Assembly (NCBI GenBank): GCA_049602155.1
Contig: JBMYRH010000034.1
Location: 1-55,329 of the forward strand
Length of the DNA stretch: 55,329 bases
Direction: 5' to 3'
Source: JBMYRH01 sp049602155
Lineage (GTDB): Bacteria; Myxococcota_A; UBA9042; PHBI01; JBMYRH01
The notes below the pieces were generated by a model, which was not told the origin of the DNA, ran no database searches, and was given only the letters and a program-made list of their open reading frames with translations. Positions within the stretch are counted from its first letter, which is position 1. Each line of letters opens with the position of its first letter. Made by a program: the position numbers and the translations under genes. Shown here piece after piece: positions 9,432-18,319 of this stretch.

Positions 9432-11407
9432 AGTCGAACATCTCTCCGATGTCCGTCCGCCCTCTCCGGTGCATGAGCGCCGCGCTCTTGGTCACGCTGC
9501 TTCTCCCTTACAGCGAGGCCTCCGCTGGGACCTCCAAGCTGTGGGGCGTAGCTGGCGAGCGCTTCGAGCCCACGGGGCGCCTCCCTGACGTCTCCTGGGC
9601 GGGTGTCGGGCAAGGTGAGGTGCCGCTGCCATCGCCTGAGATCGTCGCGAACGTCGCAGACTATGGTGCCGTCGCGGATGGGTTGACCGACGACACGGCT
9701 GCCTTTCAAGCGGCCCTTGACGCCGCGGGTGACGCCGGCGGCGTAGTCTTTGTGCCAGCTGGGGATTACCTCCTCGCCGGACAACTCATCATGGACGACG
9801 ATGGGGTGGTGCTCCGCGGAGAGGGAGACGAGGAGGGCGAGACGGTCCTGTATTTTGCGAGCTCGCTCACAGACCTCTTCGGCTGGATCCCCCAGTGGTC
9901 ATGGAGCGGCGGGCTTATCCACGTGCGGGGCACGCCAGGGAGCGAGGCCCTCAGCGACGTCACGGTGGACGCGCTGCGCGGAGACCAGAGTATCACCCTA
10001 GAGACGGTCGCCGGGATCGTAGAGGGCGACGTGATCGTGCTCGAGCTCTTCGATGACGCTGAACAGTCCCTTGGTGGGCACCTCCATGCGGACCAGGATA
10101 CGCCAGGCAGCTGCGATTGGCAGGCTCAGATCGTGCGGCGATGGCCGGTGACTGTGGCGGCGGTCGATGGCCTTCAGGTCAGCTTGGCCCAGCCGCTGCG
10201 CACGGACATCAGGGCGGCCTGGACCCCGCGAGTGGTGCGCGCGAACATGCTCGTCGGCATCGGCGTAGAGCACCTCCGTATCGCGTTCCCAGAGACGCTC
10301 GCCAAGCCGCACTTGGAGGAGGACGGCTACAACGGCGTGTACTTCTCCGACGGCGTCCGCGAGAGCTGGGTGCGCGACGTGACCTTCGTGAATGCGGACA
10401 CCCCCATCTCGGTGCGCCGCCTGGGTAAGCACCTCAGCTTCGTGGAGCTCACCGCTCTAGGGCGTCAGGGACATCACGGCATCGACATGGGGCATTGCCA
10501 CGATTGCTACGTGGCCGACTACGCGATCTCGGCGGAGATGAGGCATGCAGTGACGGTGGGGCATCACTCGAGTGGATGCGCAATTAAGCGCCTGACGTCA
10601 CCCGAGGGCCTCTCACTCTCCCTCGACCATCATCGAGACAGCCCCATCGAGAACGTCTTCACCGATATCCAAGCGCCTACCGATTGGGCGAGCGGGGGCA
10701 GCTGGTGTGCTGGGCCGTTCTCGGGGGCTCGGAGCACCTTTTGGGGGATCGCTGGTCCCTTGGTGCCGCCGTTGCTCTGGAGCTACATTCAGTCGAACCT
10801 CGTGGGCGATATCGCCCTAGGAGAGCTCGGGACCGAGGAGACGTTTACCGACCTCGGGCCTTGGTATGAGCACCTGCCAGAGGTTCAGCCCGCAGACCTG
10901 CACGCCGCGCAGCTCGCCGTGCGACTCGGGGAGCTGGTGCCCCCAGAGCCAAGTGACTCGGATGCGGACACAGAGGACGCCGAAGCTCAGGGCGATACAG
11001 GTGGCCTCGAGGACGCCGCGGTGGACCTAGATATCGGGCCAGAGTTCGAAGACGCACCCTCCGAGGATGTCACGCTAGACACCGAGTCTACCACCGACGC
11101 GACGAGCGAACCGGACACGGAGTTCATCATCGACACCACGAGCCCACCAGACACCGAGGTAGGGGTCACGGACGTGGAGTCCACAGTGCCAATCGAGGAG
11201 ACGGTGTCGTCCACAGACGTTGCCTCGGTCACTGAACCCACGCCCACTCCGGGCGAGGACGCCGTGTCGGCAGCCAGGCCAGAGGGCTCTGAGCCGGCCG
11301 ATGTGGCGACCGGGTGCGGTAGCAGCCCGAACGGCACGCTGGCTCCGTTTGCGTTCCTAGGTGTGTGCTTCTTCTTGGCCCTCAGGCGTCGTCGCTTGCG
11401 GGCCTGA
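9428..11407 (+). CDS. Secreted beta-helix (pectate-lyase-like) protein with MYXO-CTERM-like tail
   Basis: 659 residues from a TTG at 9428, supported by GGAG at 9418-9421 (6-nt spacing) and the 4-nt overlap with the upstream gene. ATG 9449 or 9473 are alternatives. Signal peptide (MSAALLVTLLLPYSEASA) is followed by a right-handed beta-helix of the pectate-lyase-3 type: 'VADYGAVADGLTDDTAAFQAAL', then 'GGVVFVPAGDYLL'. The helix ends near residue 480. An Asp/Glu/Thr/Ser linker (~500-630) comes next. The tail has TGCGSSPNG, a hydrophobic stretch (APFAFLGVCFFLAL) and RRRRLRA. That Cys, transmembrane helix and Arg cluster match MYXO-CTERM sorting signals, which myxosortases process. Its last 51 bases overlap the convergent transporter gene. 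The glycan substrate is unknown. Confidence 0.82.
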   Translation: MKSNISPMSVRPLRCMSAALLVTLLLPYSEASAGTSKLWGVAGERFEPTGRLPDVSWAGVGQGEVPLPSPEIVANVADYGAVADGLTDDTAAFQAALDAAGDAGGVVFVPAGDYLLAGQLIMDDDGVVLRGEGDEEGETVLYFASSLTDLFGWIPQWSWSGGLIHVRGTPGSEALSDVTVDALRGDQSITLETVAGIVEGDVIVLELFDDAEQSLGGHLHADQDTPGSCDWQAQIVRRWPVTVAAVDGLQVSLAQPLRTDIRAAWTPRVVRANMLVGIGVEHLRIAFPETLAKPHLEEDGYNGVYFSDGVRESWVRDVTFVNADTPISVRRLGKHLSFVELTALGRQGHHGIDMGHCHDCYVADYAISAEMRHAVTVGHHSSGCAIKRLTSPEGLSLSLDHHRDSPIENVFTDIQAPTDWASGGSWCAGPFSGARSTFWGIAGPLVPPLLWSYIQSNLVGDIALGELGTEETFTDLGPWYEHLPEVQPADLHAAQLAVRLGELVPPEPSDSDADTEDAEAQGDTGGLEDAAVDLDIGPEFEDAPSEDVTLDTESTTDATSEPDTEFIIDTTSPPDTEVGVTDVESTVPIEETVSSTDVASVTEPTPTPGEDAVSAARPEGSEPADVATGCGSSPNGTLAPFAFLGVCFFLALRRRRLRA

Positions 11408-11842
11408 TTGGGTCAGTGGAGGGAGCCCGAGTGGATCCACCAGGCGCGGATAGAGGACGCCCATGAGGCTCGTCCCGACGAGCGCGCCCGCCAGAGCGGC
11501 CCAGGCGTAGAGCTTCCCCTCGCCGAGGTTCACAAAGATGGGGCCGGGGCACATGCCCGTGAGCGCCCAGCCGATCCCAAAGAGGGTGCCTCCGATGATG
11601 TTGCCGCGGTGGCGTGGCTTGGTCGGGATCTCGATGGGCGTGCCGTTCAGCGTGCGCCCATGACGCTTGATGAGCCACAGCCCAGGGGCGATGATCATGA
11701 CCGCGACGCCGATGATCCCGTAGAGCCGGAGGTCCTCGAACAGGAACATCCCCTGGACGACGCCGTAGTCGGTCGCTCCGCTGCGGCTCAAGATCACCCC
11801 AAAGATGACGCCGAAGACGAGGTGGAAGATGCGCTCACCCAT
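11357..11842 (-). CDS. YeeE/YedE-family transporter subunit, second half
   Basis: 161 residues with several membrane helices. Contains 'GNIIGGTLFGIGWALTGMCPGPI', the Gly-rich Cys-containing loop of the YeeE/YedE (DUF395/DUF6691) family. These proteins import sulfur compounds such as thiosulfate, with the conserved Cys contacting the substrate. The gene starts 1 nt after the stop of the partner gene (TGA-G-ATG), so the two halves are coupled and probably form one transporter. The C-terminal ~17 residues are encoded within the overlap with the opposite-strand beta-helix gene. Confidence 0.88.
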   Translation of the reverse strand: MGERIFHLVFGVIFGVILSRSGATDYGVVQGMFLFEDLRLYGIIGVAVMIIAPGLWLIKRHGRTLNGTPIEIPTKPRHRGNIIGGTLFGIGWALTGMCPGPIFVNLGEGKLYAWAALAGALVGTSLMGVLYPRLVDPLGLPPLTQSGPQATTPEGQEEAHT

Positions 11843-11843
11843 C

Positions 11844-12362
11844 TCAGGCCACCCACAGGAGGCGGTAGATGATGTGGGTCGTCACGACGCCGGCCGCCAT
11901 GAAGCTGAGCATCGAGAGCCAGCTTGAGGCCTCAAGGTTTGAGACGCCGAAGATGCCGTGGCCACTTGTGCAGCCTCCAGCGAGCCGCGTGCCGAAGCCG
12001 ATGCAACAGCCACCCCCGAACATCCAAGCGACCTTGCCTGTTTCGCTGAGTTCCAAGACCTCCGCGTAGGGCCCCATATCCCACGTAGGGCTCACGCCGC
12101 CGCTCAAGGCGGCCGAGAGCACGCCCCCGAGGAGCAACCCGACGAAGAGGGCCAAGCGACGTGGACTCGATTGACGCAATTTAGGGCGCTGGAAGTAAGG
12201 CGCGGACACGCCGAGCGCACAGAGGCTCTCGAATCCCGTCGAGACCCCGAGTCGGCGGTTCACGATGAACAGCATCGCCAGTGTCAGCAAGCCGATAAGG
12301 GCTCCCGCCAATGCCCAATGCATGGGCTCAATATCGTTAAGGATCAGAATGGCGACCTCCAA
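11844..12362 (-). CDS. YeeE/YedE-family transporter subunit, first half
   Basis: 172 residues as drawn from the TTG at 12362. Helical membrane protein with the family signature 'GGGCCIGFGTRLAGGCTSGHGIFG', whose GGCTSGHG loop carries the conserved Cys. The start is unclear. A strong GGAGG at 12356-12360 overlaps the TTG and so cannot serve it; it sits 8 nt before an in-frame CTG (12345-12347) and 5 nt before an ATT. The first ATG (12323) is too distant. Together with the next gene it should form a split thiosulfate or sulfur-compound importer. No rhodanese or regulator gene lies beside it. Confidence 0.85.
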   Translation of the reverse strand: MEVAILILNDIEPMHWALAGALIGLLTLAMLFIVNRRLGVSTGFESLCALGVSAPYFQRPKLRQSSPRRLALFVGLLLGGVLSAALSGGVSPTWDMGPYAEVLELSETGKVAWMFGGGCCIGFGTRLAGGCTSGHGIFGVSNLEASSWLSMLSFMAAGVVTTHIIYRLLWVA

Positions 12363-12541
12363 GGGGCGCGATGCGTTGTCGTCAGTGTCGTTGTCAGATG
12401 ATAGCGCGCCCGAGCAGCGCGTCGGCTAGCCCGAAGCGCCCCCATCGTGACCTGGGTGCCTTTGACAAGGGATGCCGAATATCAAACACTGTGAAGCCTA
12501 TTTCCAGAATATTACCGTTACCTTTGAAGACGGAGGCCGCA

Positions 12542-12685
12542 ATGGCTTGTGCAGGATGTGGTGGCAGTACGCTCATTTTCAAATGGCGTTGTACGAACAG
12601 GAATTGTCGATGGACTTGGTGCAATAACTGCGCGACTGGCTGGCTCTTTCGTAAGTGCCGTCGGTGTGGAGGGAAGTGCGCATGA
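12542..12685 (+). CDS. Small zinc-ribbon-like protein (47 residues)
   Basis: Starts at ATG 12542 with GGAGG 5-6 nt upstream. Longer in-frame starts upstream have no support. Nine cysteines in 47 residues: Cys3-x2-Cys6, Cys17-x4-Cys22, Cys27-x2-Cys30, Cys39-x2-Cys42 and Cys46, with many Arg/Lys/Trp. This is enough for two structural zinc sites. The stop overlaps the start of the next gene (ATGA), so they are coupled. A TTGACA lies at 12462-12467, but I see no good matching -10. No known family is recognised. A nucleic-acid or protein-binding mini-adaptor is an inference from composition only. Confidence 0.7.
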   Translation: MACAGCGGSTLIFKWRCTNRNCRWTWCNNCATGWLFRKCRRCGGKCA

Positions 12686-13113
12686 GTGAAGAAGTGAACG
12701 GTGAGGTGATGGGGCCTGCAGAGCGCGAAGCTTGGCTTCAAATAGGTGGCTATGTCGCCGCTGCGGACGGTTTGTCTGCGGAGGAGATTGAAGAGTTGGC
12801 GAATTCGGCGGCTGGGCCTGACTTTCCCCTGGATGCATGTGTGTCGGCCATTGAGGCGGGTGGGGCGAGCGTCTCGATTCCCGCCGCAGCGGTCGCTGGC
12901 GTCGTGGCATCGGATCCCTTTATTAAAGTGCAGCTCCTGCTGGAGGTCTTCGGCGCGGTAGCTAGCGATGGTATCTCCGCACCTGAATGGAACCGCCTGA
13001 GCGAAGCGGCTGGTGCGATCTTGGGGGCGGAGAAAACGGACGACTTTGTCAGCCTCTGCAAGCTCGAGGTGCAGGCCGCTGAGCTTCGGAACTCACTGAT
13101 TTTTGGTGGCTGA
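12682..13113 (+). CDS. TerB-like helical protein
   Basis: 143 residues from the ATG at 12682, which overlaps the stop of the zinc-ribbon gene. The protein is helical and soluble, with two acidic turns: 'AAADGLSAEEIEEL' near residue 27 and 'VASDGISAPEWNRL' near residue 93. These DGxxxxxE turns are typical of TerB/DUF533-like proteins, where they bind metal. Unlike full TerB proteins of about 150 residues, the middle part is Ala/Val-rich ('VSIPAAAVAGVVASDP'). There are no other ter genes nearby, so a tellurite function is not indicated. The role is probably shared with the zinc-ribbon partner. Confidence 0.65.
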   Translation: MSEEVNGEVMGPAEREAWLQIGGYVAAADGLSAEEIEELANSAAGPDFPLDACVSAIEAGGASVSIPAAAVAGVVASDPFIKVQLLLEVFGAVASDGISAPEWNRLSEAAGAILGAEKTDDFVSLCKLEVQAAELRNSLIFGG

Positions 13114-13231
13114 GTAGCCATGACGTCGTGGTGAGCATCCTCGAGAGCTGGGTACACCTCAGCGCTCAGGGTGCACGCCGCGCCTTCGGTCGTGTAGCGT
13201 GACGGAGTGGCCCGCTGAAAAGGGAGCGCAC

Positions 13232-13678
13232 GTGACCGTCTTAAGCGAAGTCCGAATCGTCCCCCGCCCCCTGGAAGAGGTGTTCACCTACGTCGCGGAC
13301 TTCTCGAGCACTGCCGAGTACGATCCAGGCGTCGTCCGTGCGGAGCGACTCGACCCGGTGACCGAGGGCGCTCGCTTCCTGGTGCATGCACGCTTCATGG
13401 GCCGGACGCTGCCGATGACCTACGTCCTCGAAACCTATCGACCCTACGAGCAGCTCATCTTCCGTGGGGAGTCCGCTGGAGCGCGGGCGAAAGACGACAT
13501 CCGGTTTGAGGCGGCCGAGGAGGGGACGCGCATTCACTGGACCCTTGAGCTTGAGCTGCTGGGCCCGGGGAGGTTGATAGAGCCTCTACTGCGCCGTCCG
13601 CTTTTGCGGCTCGGAGAGCGCGCTCTTGACGGCCTCGCTGCTCGGCTTCATCGCCCAGAGAGCCTCGCGCGATCCTAG
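13232..13678 (+). CDS. SRPBCC-family (START/polyketide-cyclase-like) protein
   Basis: 148 residues from GTG 13232, chosen because AGGGAG (13221-13226) sits 5 nt upstream; GTG 13199 has no ribosome binding site. The N-terminus 'SEVRIVPRPLEEVFTYVAD' and the later 'GRTLPMTYVLETYRPYEQLIFRGES' give the SRPBCC pattern of a strand, a two-helix lid, seven strands and a long C-terminal helix. These proteins bind hydrophobic ligands. No catalytic residue can be named. It stands alone, with no obvious operon partner. Confidence 0.8.
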   Translation: MTVLSEVRIVPRPLEEVFTYVADFSSTAEYDPGVVRAERLDPVTEGARFLVHARFMGRTLPMTYVLETYRPYEQLIFRGESAGARAKDDIRFEAAEEGTRIHWTLELELLGPGRLIEPLLRRPLLRLGERALDGLAARLHRPESLARS

Positions 13679-13816
13679 CCCGCTTTAACTCACGGGCAAG
13701 GGGGGGGATGGGGGCAGGCCTTTCGAACGAGGGGATTGCTTTCGATACCCGCGCCGATGTCTACTAAAAGCATTAGGGGGACCCGGCTTGTGAGGCCGGT
13801 TCAGGAGGTGCGTGTG

Positions 13817-16800
13817 GTGTCAGGACGGTTTACCTGTGTCTTGTGCGTGACCCTGGGGTTACTGAGCGTGTCCGCCTTCGGTTGCTCTACCGCCGCGGAG
13901 TCCGGAATTGGCAACCCGGAGCTCGCCGACGCGGGCACCCCGGATGTCACGCCCAACACCACGGAGCCGGGCGCTGTCTCGGGAGCTGATGCATGGATTC
14001 AGGAGCCGACGACCGAGCTGGAAGCGGACACCATGGATACGCCCGAGCCAGAGCTCGCGCAGCCTTGTGAGGACAACGAGGACTGCTACAGCGGATACTG
14101 CGTGCCGACGCCCGATGGGGACGTCTGCACGGAGACATGTGACGAAGAGTGCCCCGAGGGGTGGGACTGCAAGGCGGTCGCCACAGGCGGCGACGTCACC
14201 TACATCTGCATCTACCTCGCACTGACGCATTGCGACCCCTGCCTCTCGGACTCCGATTGCGAACACCCGCTGGTGATCGGTCAGGGCACACGGTGCGTCT
14301 CTGAGGACGCGGAAGAGGGGGCCTTCTGCCGGCTCTCTTGCGCGGATGGCCCCTGCCCGGTGGGCAGCAGCTGCCGTGACGTCGAGGTCGATGGCGGGAC
14401 ATCGGCGCTGTGCTTCCCGGACGACGATGTGTGCGCTTGCTCCACAAGCGCGACCCAGTCCGCGGCGATGACGTCATGCGAGCGCACGACGGAGCTGGGC
14501 ACATGCGCTGGGGCTCGTGTGTGCGGGGCCGACGGCCTCTCTGATTGCGATGCCCTCTTGGCGACGGAGGAGGTCTGCGATGGCTTGGATAATGACTGCG
14601 ATGGCCTTATCGACAGCGCGGACTCGGACTTGCAGGCGCTCCCGTGTGAGAACCAAGAGGGCGTCTGCGCAGGCGCACTCACTAGCAACTGCTTGGACGG
14701 TGCATGGCAGGCTTGCGATGCCGCGGCCTACTCAGCGGCGAACCCGGCTTACGAGGTCGACGAGGGGCGTTGTGATGGCCTCGATAATGACTGCGATGGA
14801 CTCGTGGACGAAGGTTTCTCACTGGTCTTGCCCAACGGCAGCGTCGTCGATGGGGTCGACCAGCCTTGTGGCCTGGGGGCATGCGAAGGCGGGATCACGG
14901 CTTGTAACGCCGAAGAGGACGGCCTGGTGTGCTTGACCGGCGAGGCAGCACCCGAGCTCTGCAATGGCTTAGACGATGATTGTGATGGCCTGGTTGATGC
15001 GGAAGACGATGACTTAGTCTTGGCGCCCTGCGTGGTGCAAGAGGGGGTCTGCGACGGGGCGCTGTCGCCCGCGAATCTGTGCCAAGGTGGAGCTTGGGAG
15101 GCTTGCGACTCCGAGCACTACTTGGCTCACGACGCAGCCTATCAGGACGCTCAGGAGCTGAACTGCGATGGGCTCGATGAGGACTGCGACGGCACCGCTG
15201 ACGAGGACTTCGTGTGGCTCGAGGCCGATGGCGCCGAGGTTCAGGGTGCAGGGGCTGGTTGCGGCGTAGGCTCTTGCGTGGGCGGCGTGACGCAGTGCAC
15301 GGCCTCAGGTGACGGGCTCCTCTGCTCCTCTGATGACCTCGCCGACGAAGACACGACCTGTGACGGCGTGGACAATGATTGTGATGGGCTGATCGATGAC
15401 GATTACGTGGCGACGCCGACAACCTGCGGCACTGGCGCGTGCAGCGCGACGGGGACGCTGGACTGCGTGGACGGTCAACTCGTCGACAGCTGCGAGGGGG
15501 GCGTGGGGAGCGACTCGGACACGACCTGTGACGGTGTGGATGACGACTGCGATGGCGAGACGGATGAGGCGTATGTGCCTGTCGAGACCACCTGTGGGGT
15601 GGGGGCATGCGGCACAGTCGGGCTCATGGAGTGCCTAGAGGGCGGGGCCTTGTCGGACACCTGTGTGGCGCTCGAGCCGTCAGGGGATGACAGCGCCTGT
15701 GACGGGGTCGACGATGACTGTGACGGATCGACGGACGAGCACTATGTCGCCAGCCAGACCACCTGCGGTGAGGGCGCCTGTGTGGCTGCGGGGGTGAAGC
15801 TCTGTGACGAAGGCGTTGAGGTGGACTCGTGCGTGGCTGGCGATCCGGCGGGAGGCGATGTCGACTGTGATGGCAATGACGATGACTGCGACGGTGATAT
15901 CGATGAATCCTACGAGCCGGTGACGAGCAGCTGTGGTGTCGGAGCGTGCCAGGGCTCGGGGCTAGAGCTCTGCGAAGAGGGCACGATTGTGGACACCTGC
16001 GAGGTCAGCGCCGCGACCGGGGATGACACGGACTGTGACGGTGTCGATGACGATTGTGACGGCGTGGCAGATAACCATTTTCTGCCAGAGGCCACTTCGT
16101 GCGGCGAAGGCGTCTGTGTCAGTGCCGGAGTACGCCTCTGTGATGACGGCGCATTGGTCGACACGTGCCAACCAGGCGCCACCCTTGAGGTCGACGAGTC
16201 CGACGCGATGTGCGACGGCCTCGACGCGGACTGTGATGGGGAGGTCGATGAGGGCTACCAGAGCGAGGTGACCGCCTGTGGGACGGGAGTGTGCGCGTCC
16301 GCGGGGGCGACCTATTGCGAGCTTGCCACGGTGCTGGACACCTGTGAGGCCGGCCCCCCACAAGGCGATGACACGCAGTGCGACAACCTGGACAATGACT
16401 GCGATGGGGCGACCGACAACGGCTACCTGCCCACTGTGAGCGAGTGCGGCGTCGGAGCGTGCGAGGCCCAGGGCGTGCTGCTCTGTGTCGAAGGCCAGCT
16501 GGCTGACACGTGCGCTCCGTCCGCGCCCGCTATCGATGACGCGGTCTGTGATGGTGTGGATGCGGACTGCGACGGCGAGACTGACGAGGACTACCTTACG
16601 GTGGAGACCAGCTGCGGCGAGGGGATCTGCGGTGGTGTAGGGGTCCTGGATTGCATCTCTGGGCAGGAAGACGACAGCTGCGCGCTGGACCTGGCGTTGG
16701 CCGTCCCCGAGACCTGTGACGGCCTCGACGAAGACTGTGATGGCCTCACCGATGAGGGCGAGGGCAGCGCACCCTTGGTCGTGACCTGCTACGACGGACC

Positions 16801-18319
16801 GCCTGGCACTCAGGGATTTGGGCAATGTGTGGCGGGGACACAGCTCTGTGTCGACGCAGCCCTTGAGGACTGCGTGGGCCAGGTCTTGCCGGAGGCCGAG
16901 GTCTGCGACGGCGTCGACAACGACTGCAGTGGGATCACTGATGATGGCTACCCGGACCTGGATGACGATGGCGAAGCCGACTGCATAGATGACGACATCG
17001 ATGGTGATGGCGTTCCAAACGGTGGAGACAACTGTATTGAGATCCCCAACCCGGACCAGCTCGATGGCGATGAGGACATGATCGGCGACGCCTGCGATGA
17101 GTGGAATTGCGGAGTCGCGCCCCCGGCGGGCGCCATCCTCGTCACGACACCGGTCGATGGCTTCTTCGCTGACGGCGAGTGTGGGCTCCGTGAAGCGATC
17201 CAGGCGAGCAACACCGACACGCCGGTGGACGGGTGCGCCGCAGGGGTTGGCGCGGACGTCATCCTCTTCGATGAGTTTGAGGAGACCGTCTCACTGAGCG
17301 TCTCGGGTGCGCATGAGGACGCGAACGCGTCTGGCGACCTGGACATCTTGGGCGGCGTGACGATCCAGGGCTGCGGATCGGGCATCACAATGATCGACGG
17401 GGGGGCGCTTGACCGCGTCCTCCATGTGCACCCGGGCGCATCACTCAAGTTGGTCAACGTCAGCGTGACCGGTGGTCGCGCGACGGGTGGGGCCGGTCAA
17501 CTCCCCGCTGGCGGGCCTCAGCCTGGTTGGGGCGGCGCCATCTATAACTCTGGCGAGCTGCTCCTCGAGGGCGTCGCCCTCACGAACAACGAGGCGGTCG
17601 GTGGACTTGGCGCGCAGGGCGGGCACGCACCGGGTGCCGGCGGCGGTGGCGGTGGCGGCGCTGGCTTTGGTGGCGCCCTTTACAACGGACCCGGCGGTCA
17701 GGCCGTGATCTCTCCGGGCGAGGGTGGCTGTGTGTTCACCGATAACATCGCGCTGGGCGGCGGCGGTGGCCGCGGCATGCATCATGGAAGCACCTCACCC
17801 TACACTGGCTTCGGCGGTGGCGGCGGTGGCGCTGCGGGCGGAAATGGAGGGAACGCCAATAACGGAAACGGCGGTGGCTTCGGCGGCGGCGGCGGCGGCG
17901 GTGGTGGTAAATCAGGTGGTTCACTCGGTGGCCCTGGCGGCTTCGGCGGTGGCGGTGGCGGCGGCGGCGGCAGTGTCTGGGGTGGTAACTCTGGCTCGGG
18001 CGGCTCCGGCGGCTTTGCCGGGGGCTCTGGCGGTGTGGGCTGTTGCTCTGGCGCTGGTGGCGGCGGTGGTGGTGCTGGCTTGGGCGGCGCCATCTTCAAC
18101 GATGGCGGCGTCGTGAGCATCGCCTCCTGCGTCTTCAGTGGAAACCAGGCACTGGGTGGAGAGCGCGGCAACGGTTTTTACAGTGGGCCAGGCGCGGTCG
18201 GCGGCGGCTACGGTGGGGCGATCTTCGCACGTGGCGGCGGGGTCGACGGCTTCGAGTTGGTCTTTGATGGCAACGTCGCGGACACCGAGGGAGACGACCA
18301 GTACACCGGCGCGCCATGA
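13817..18319 (+). CDS. Giant MopE-like Cys/Asp-rich lipoprotein with beta-helix and Gly-rich tail
   Basis: About 1500 residues. GTG 13817 is preferred, with AGGAGG at 13803-13808 (8-nt spacing); GTG 13814, ATG 13757 and TTG 13736 are in frame. The signal peptide ends in SAFGC, a slightly atypical lipobox. After an acidic linker come fourteen 'CDGxDxDCDGxxDxx' motifs (about 14572-16960), the putative metal-binding motif named after Methylococcus MopE, spaced by Cys-rich units. A thrombospondin-3-like stretch (DGDGVPNGGDNC) follows, then a CSLREA-like segment (CGLREAIQASN) opening a beta-helix with 'GGAIYNSG' turns. The end is an extreme Gly-rich region (about 17630-18100). It is probably a calcium- or copper-binding surface protein. 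The stop overlaps the next start (ATGA). Confidence 0.85.
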   Translation: MSGRFTCVLCVTLGLLSVSAFGCSTAAESGIGNPELADAGTPDVTPNTTEPGAVSGADAWIQEPTTELEADTMDTPEPELAQPCEDNEDCYSGYCVPTPDGDVCTETCDEECPEGWDCKAVATGGDVTYICIYLALTHCDPCLSDSDCEHPLVIGQGTRCVSEDAEEGAFCRLSCADGPCPVGSSCRDVEVDGGTSALCFPDDDVCACSTSATQSAAMTSCERTTELGTCAGARVCGADGLSDCDALLATEEVCDGLDNDCDGLIDSADSDLQALPCENQEGVCAGALTSNCLDGAWQACDAAAYSAANPAYEVDEGRCDGLDNDCDGLVDEGFSLVLPNGSVVDGVDQPCGLGACEGGITACNAEEDGLVCLTGEAAPELCNGLDDDCDGLVDAEDDDLVLAPCVVQEGVCDGALSPANLCQGGAWEACDSEHYLAHDAAYQDAQELNCDGLDEDCDGTADEDFVWLEADGAEVQGAGAGCGVGSCVGGVTQCTASGDGLLCSSDDLADEDTTCDGVDNDCDGLIDDDYVATPTTCGTGACSATGTLDCVDGQLVDSCEGGVGSDSDTTCDGVDDDCDGETDEAYVPVETTCGVGACGTVGLMECLEGGALSDTCVALEPSGDDSACDGVDDDCDGSTDEHYVASQTTCGEGACVAAGVKLCDEGVEVDSCVAGDPAGGDVDCDGNDDDCDGDIDESYEPVTSSCGVGACQGSGLELCEEGTIVDTCEVSAATGDDTDCDGVDDDCDGVADNHFLPEATSCGEGVCVSAGVRLCDDGALVDTCQPGATLEVDESDAMCDGLDADCDGEVDEGYQSEVTACGTGVCASAGATYCELATVLDTCEAGPPQGDDTQCDNLDNDCDGATDNGYLPTVSECGVGACEAQGVLLCVEGQLADTCAPSAPAIDDAVCDGVDADCDGETDEDYLTVETSCGEGICGGVGVLDCISGQEDDSCALDLALAVPETCDGLDEDCDGLTDEGEGSAPLVVTCYDGPPGTQGFGQCVAGTQLCVDAALEDCVGQVLPEAEVCDGVDNDCSGITDDGYPDLDDDGEADCIDDDIDGDGVPNGGDNCIEIPNPDQLDGDEDMIGDACDEWNCGVAPPAGAILVTTPVDGFFADGECGLREAIQASNTDTPVDGCAAGVGADVILFDEFEETVSLSVSGAHEDANASGDLDILGGVTIQGCGSGITMIDGGALDRVLHVHPGASLKLVNVSVTGGRATGGAGQLPAGGPQPGWGGAIYNSGELLLEGVALTNNEAVGGLGAQGGHAPGAGGGGGGGAGFGGALYNGPGGQAVISPGEGGCVFTDNIALGGGGGRGMHHGSTSPYTGFGGGGGGAAGGNGGNANNGNGGGFGGGGGGGGGKSGGSLGGPGGFGGGGGGGGGSVWGGNSGSGGSGGFAGGSGGVGCCSGAGGGGGGAGLGGAIFNDGGVVSIASCVFSGNQALGGERGNGFYSGPGAVGGGYGGAIFARGGGVDGFELVFDGNVADTEGDDQYTGAP
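17632..18100 (+). repeat. Low-complexity GGC/GGT (poly-Gly) coding tract
   Basis: Long runs of GGC/GGT codons encode poly-Gly blocks interrupted by FGG, SGG and NGN. The tract lies in the C-terminal beta-helix region of the MopE-like lipoprotein. Such tracts are prone to length change during replication. Confidence 0.75.

Noticed and set aside
14281..16825. Long antisense frames across the MopE-like gene
   Set aside because: They are by-products of the GC-rich repeat composition on the opposite strand, without start signals.
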